Source of the DNA: Entamoeba histolytica HM-1:IMSS
Lineage: Eukaryota > Evosea > Mastigamoebida > Endamoebidae
Direction: 5' to 3'
DNA length: 10,394 bases
Assembly: GCF_000208925.1 (NCBI RefSeq)
Contig: NW_001915252.1
Coordinates: 1,374 to 11,767, forward strand
Notes under the pieces: model-generated
What the model was told of the DNA's origin: nothing
Database searches by the model: none
The model's input: the letters and a program-made list of their open reading frames with translations, nothing else
Made by a program: the position numbers and the translations under genes
Shown here: in pieces, positions 8,254 through 10,394 of the stretch
How positions within the stretch are numbered: the first letter of the stretch is position 1
How the letters are laid out: every line of letters starts with the position of its first letter

Positions 8254-8729
8254 GCTTATTATTTTAATTTTAAAGAATTTTAATTTTTTCATATTTTATG
8301 AATGGAAGAAAATGAATTGAAGATTTTATGTTTGAAACATCACATCCATCCATAAAATATTCCCATTTTTCATTTCTTCCATTTATTATCTCTTCATGTA
8401 ATTCATTTGGTGAGATAACATCAATTCAAAACTAGTTGATTATTATTTAATATCTATTAAGAAAGAATAACAAGAAAGAATAATATATAAATGGTAATAT
8501 TATAATTTAGTTGAATATAACGATATTAACAAGAAAAAATGAATAATTAAGTGATAATGAGGATAAATGAGATGAAACATAATTATAATGATATGGATAT
8601 ACTCTCCTTAAAATAACAATATAAAGAATGATGAATAATTTAATAAACATTAAAATCAAAATGAAATAACAAGTTAAAAGAAGAAGCAAATAATTTGATA
8701 ATAATTGAAAAACTAATAAAATAAAAAGT
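8254..8729. other. Spacer between LINE and SINE
   Basis: No gene is seen. The first half carries an inverted repeat (listed separately). The second half (about 8440-8728) is A-rich on the plus strand. A stretch at about 8259-8310 resembles the SINE interior at about 8957-9005 in the same orientation, both containing ttttatgaatgg and flanking T-runs. This may be a fragment of another SINE copy or simple low-complexity resemblance. Confidence 0.5.
8291..8386. repeat. Imperfect inverted repeat after the LINE
   Basis: The left arm at 8291-8315 (atattttatgaatggaagaa and following bases) pairs with two right-side segments. cataaaatat at 8351-8360 is the reverse complement of atattttatg. 8370-8386 is the reverse complement of ataaatggaagaaatga, close to the left-arm part atgaatggaagaaaatga. 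It could form alternative hairpins or mark a small inverted duplication. AT-rich composition makes short matches easy, but the GGAAGAA core shared by the arms is less trivial. Confidence 0.5.
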
Positions 8730-9235
8730 AATTAATTAAGTATTAATAGATTTTTCATCTATTCTTCCTAGCCTATGGGAGATTAATCCAGTCTCTTCGC
8801 TTATTAAAAAAAAGAGTAATCTTTTTGTTGAACTTATCATTTAGGTTTGTCTTGGAAAATGAGGAAAGCACTTCTTTCTTTTATTTTTTCTTATTAAGTT
8901 TTTTTCAAACTTCTTCTGCTTAATTCTTCTGCTTATTCCTTTTGTTTGTTTTCTACCTTAATTTTAAGCAAATTCATTTTTCTTATTTTATGAATGGGAG
9001 AAGTAATCATTTTATTACTACTATATTACTTTGACTAATCTTCTTTTAGTCTTAACCACACTTCAGTAGATCCTTATATTCTCTTGCTGCACACTTTGCA
9101 GCATTCCCTAATACATTCCTAATTCAAATACACCGCCATAACCAGATAATGTCTGGGAGAGTCGAAGCTTGAATTTGTACTAGGGTTTATGTGTGGTGTT
9201 TCAGACGTGCTATCTTCGATCTATCTATAAACAAA
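8730..9235 (-). mobile_element. SINE-like element sharing the LINE 3' end
   Basis: About 500 bp, read on the minus strand from roughly 9235 (5') to 8730 (3'). Its 3' 64 bases match the LINE 3' tail (50/64, last 21 identical), which sets its orientation and class. The 5' portion (about 9050-9230) is the most base-balanced DNA outside genes in the window. It has tRNA-promoter-like boxes and small hairpins: ccaga-taatg-tctgg at 9142-9156, and gactaa/ttagtc at 9033-9051. The middle has a 12-bp direct repeat (ttcttctgctta at 8911-8922 and 8924-8935). It has no open frame. The size and tail-sharing fit Entamoeba SINEs, which are non-autonomous and depend on LINE proteins. The 5' edge is approximate, and target duplications are masked by AATAAA-type repeats on both sides. 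Confidence 0.8.
9158..9212 (-). promoter_or_regulatory. Possible RNA polymerase III A and B boxes in the SINE
   Basis: On the minus strand TAGCACGTCTG (9212-9202) fits the tRNA A-box consensus TRGYNNARNNG except at two positions. GCTTCGACTCT (9168-9158) fits the B-box GGTTCGANTCC except at two positions. The starts of the boxes are 44 bases apart, the spacing found in ordinary tRNA genes, and they lie near the expected 5' end of the element. I could not fold the segment into a convincing tRNA cloverleaf, so a tRNA origin is not claimed. Confidence 0.4.
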
Positions 9236-9239
9236 TAAA

Positions 9240-9600
9240 ACAAATAAATAAATAAGAAAGAAAGATTCTTTGTTGTATATTTCAAATAAATAAATAATAA
9301 ATATTAATAAATTAATGAAATGAATAATAATGAGAAATAATGTAATTTAAACAAAATGAAATAAAAGAATGATAAATAATCAATGTTTCAATGAATAAAA
9401 TATTATTTAATATTCATATTTCATAAATTAATTAATTATTTAATTTATTATTCATTTTATTTAAATTATTGTTTATTTAAAATATAAACTATCATATTTT
9501 ATATTAAATTATTCAAAATAAATTTAAATAAAAATTCATTTAATTTATTTACTATTTTTAAATTATTTCATCAAACATACAGTAGAAATACAACCATTAT
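9240..9600. other. Near-pure AT tract with inverted-repeat tendency
   Basis: No gene is seen. Most of 9275-9570 consists of AAT/ATT/TAAA words with very few G or C. The stretch 9288-9330 (aaataaataataaatattaa and following bases, through gaataataa) approximately matches the reverse complement of 9445-9480 (ttattattcattttatttaa and following bases), giving a weak long inverted repeat. It may be a recombination-prone or easily melted region, but composition alone can explain it. Confidence 0.4.
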
Positions 9601-9646
9601 CTTTCTAATGATATTCAATCATTATACATATTTATTATCTTTTTAA

Positions 9647-10290
9647 TTATTTCTTCTTTATGATGAATATTGCTGATAAAATATTTTCTAGTTCTTCATG
9701 TTCAATAAATTCAATATCTTCTTTTACAGACATAAATATTTTGGTAATTTTGTTTTCTATTTATTTCATTGTTTCATTTCTTGTTCTTCTTTCTTGTTGA
9801 CTTTTTAGAAAGAATAAATTATTTAATTTCAGTTCTTTCAATTTCCAAATCACAATAATTAATTTCTTCTATATATTTCATTCTTTTATTTCTTTGCAAT
9901 TTCTTTATTTTTATTTATTTGGTTATTCCTTTATTGTTTAATATTTTGTTCTTTTTCTTCAGTAATACTATGATAATCAATATCTCTTTTTTTTCAACTT
10001 CTTCTACATTAATTAATGTTAATAATAGTATCATTGTCATCATCATTACAATTTCATTTTAGCTTTTTGTATTATCATAACAAAAGATGAACCTTTTGAC
10101 TCATTAAATTACATTGGAAATTTATTATTTTCCAGTTATTCCATTAAAAATTTCCATTAATTTTTGGTGTTATTTATCTACTTTTATTTCCTTCTTTTCT
10201 TCATGAACTTCTTTATGGATATAACATTAACATTTGATCAACACGATACAAACATGTCTCTAAATATTTGATATTGGAAAAAACATTCTA
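9647..10290 (-). pseudogene. Possible eroded minus-strand coding region
   Basis: Reading the minus strand from about 10290 to 9647 gives a series of short stretches with protein-like composition, unlike the repetitive Lys/Asn/Ile translations elsewhere. Each is ended by a stop or needs a frame change. Examples in order are NVFSNIKYLETCLYRVDQML, then HKEVHEEKKEIKVDK, HQKLMEIFNGITGK, a DDDN/IDYHSITEEKEQNIKQ segment, MKYIEEINYCDLEIERTEIK, and finally 28 codons at 9733-9647 beginning MSVKEDIEFIEHEELENI and ending in TAA. The T-rich plus strand also fits ancient minus-strand coding. No family is recognised, and chance reading in AT-rich DNA is a real alternative. Confidence 0.3.
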
Positions 10291-10394
10291 TATCATTTTA
10301 TTCATTGTTTTATTATTTTATGAAAACCTTGATTGAAATTCAAAACAATATTAATTATGTAAATTTCTTTTTATTCTTTTTTTAATATAATACA

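Noticed and set aside
9100..9235. A tRNA gene in the SINE 5' region
   Set aside because: Box-like sequences are present, but acceptor, anticodon and T-stem pairings could not be formed convincingly.

Overview
The window looks like nuclear DNA of an amoebozoan protist, most probably Entamoeba (species not resolved). The evidence is very high A+T content, one long uninterrupted MAK5/DDX24-type helicase gene, a non-LTR retrotransposon relic with reverse transcriptase followed by a restriction-enzyme-like endonuclease (R4/EhLINE style), and a short element whose 3' end matches the 3' end of that LINE. This LINE/SINE partnership is known from Entamoeba. No tRNA, rRNA or CRISPR is visible.

Layout. 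1-1049 is gene-free and splits into a T-rich block and an A-rich block. 1050-2852 (minus) is an intact DEAD-box helicase of the nucleolar 60S-biogenesis type. 2853-3450 is the shared 5' region of two divergent genes. 3451-4551 (plus) is a secreted or ER-targeted protein of about 366 residues: a signal peptide followed almost entirely by Asp and Glu. Its second half is a 27-unit, 15-bp minisatellite. 4552-6035 is T-rich with no supported gene.

6040-8253 holds a broken LINE on the plus strand. Its ORF2 carries four frameshifts, three in-frame stops and an apparent internal deletion. The catalytic aspartates I can identify in both the reverse transcriptase and the endonuclease read Glu. 8254-8729 is spacer with an inverted repeat. 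8730 to about 9235 is a minus-strand SINE-like element that meets the LINE tail to tail; the two share a 64-nt 3' tail at 50/64 identity without gaps. The SINE 5' end has A-box-like and B-box-like sequences at tRNA-like spacing. 9240-10394 is extremely AT-rich and contains short protein-like reading fragments on the minus strand that may be a gene fossil.

The two intact genes have no obvious functional link beyond a shared upstream region. The right half reads as a retroelement and gene graveyard. The most unusual items are the all-acidic repeat protein, readable in almost every frame, and the LINE/SINE pair.
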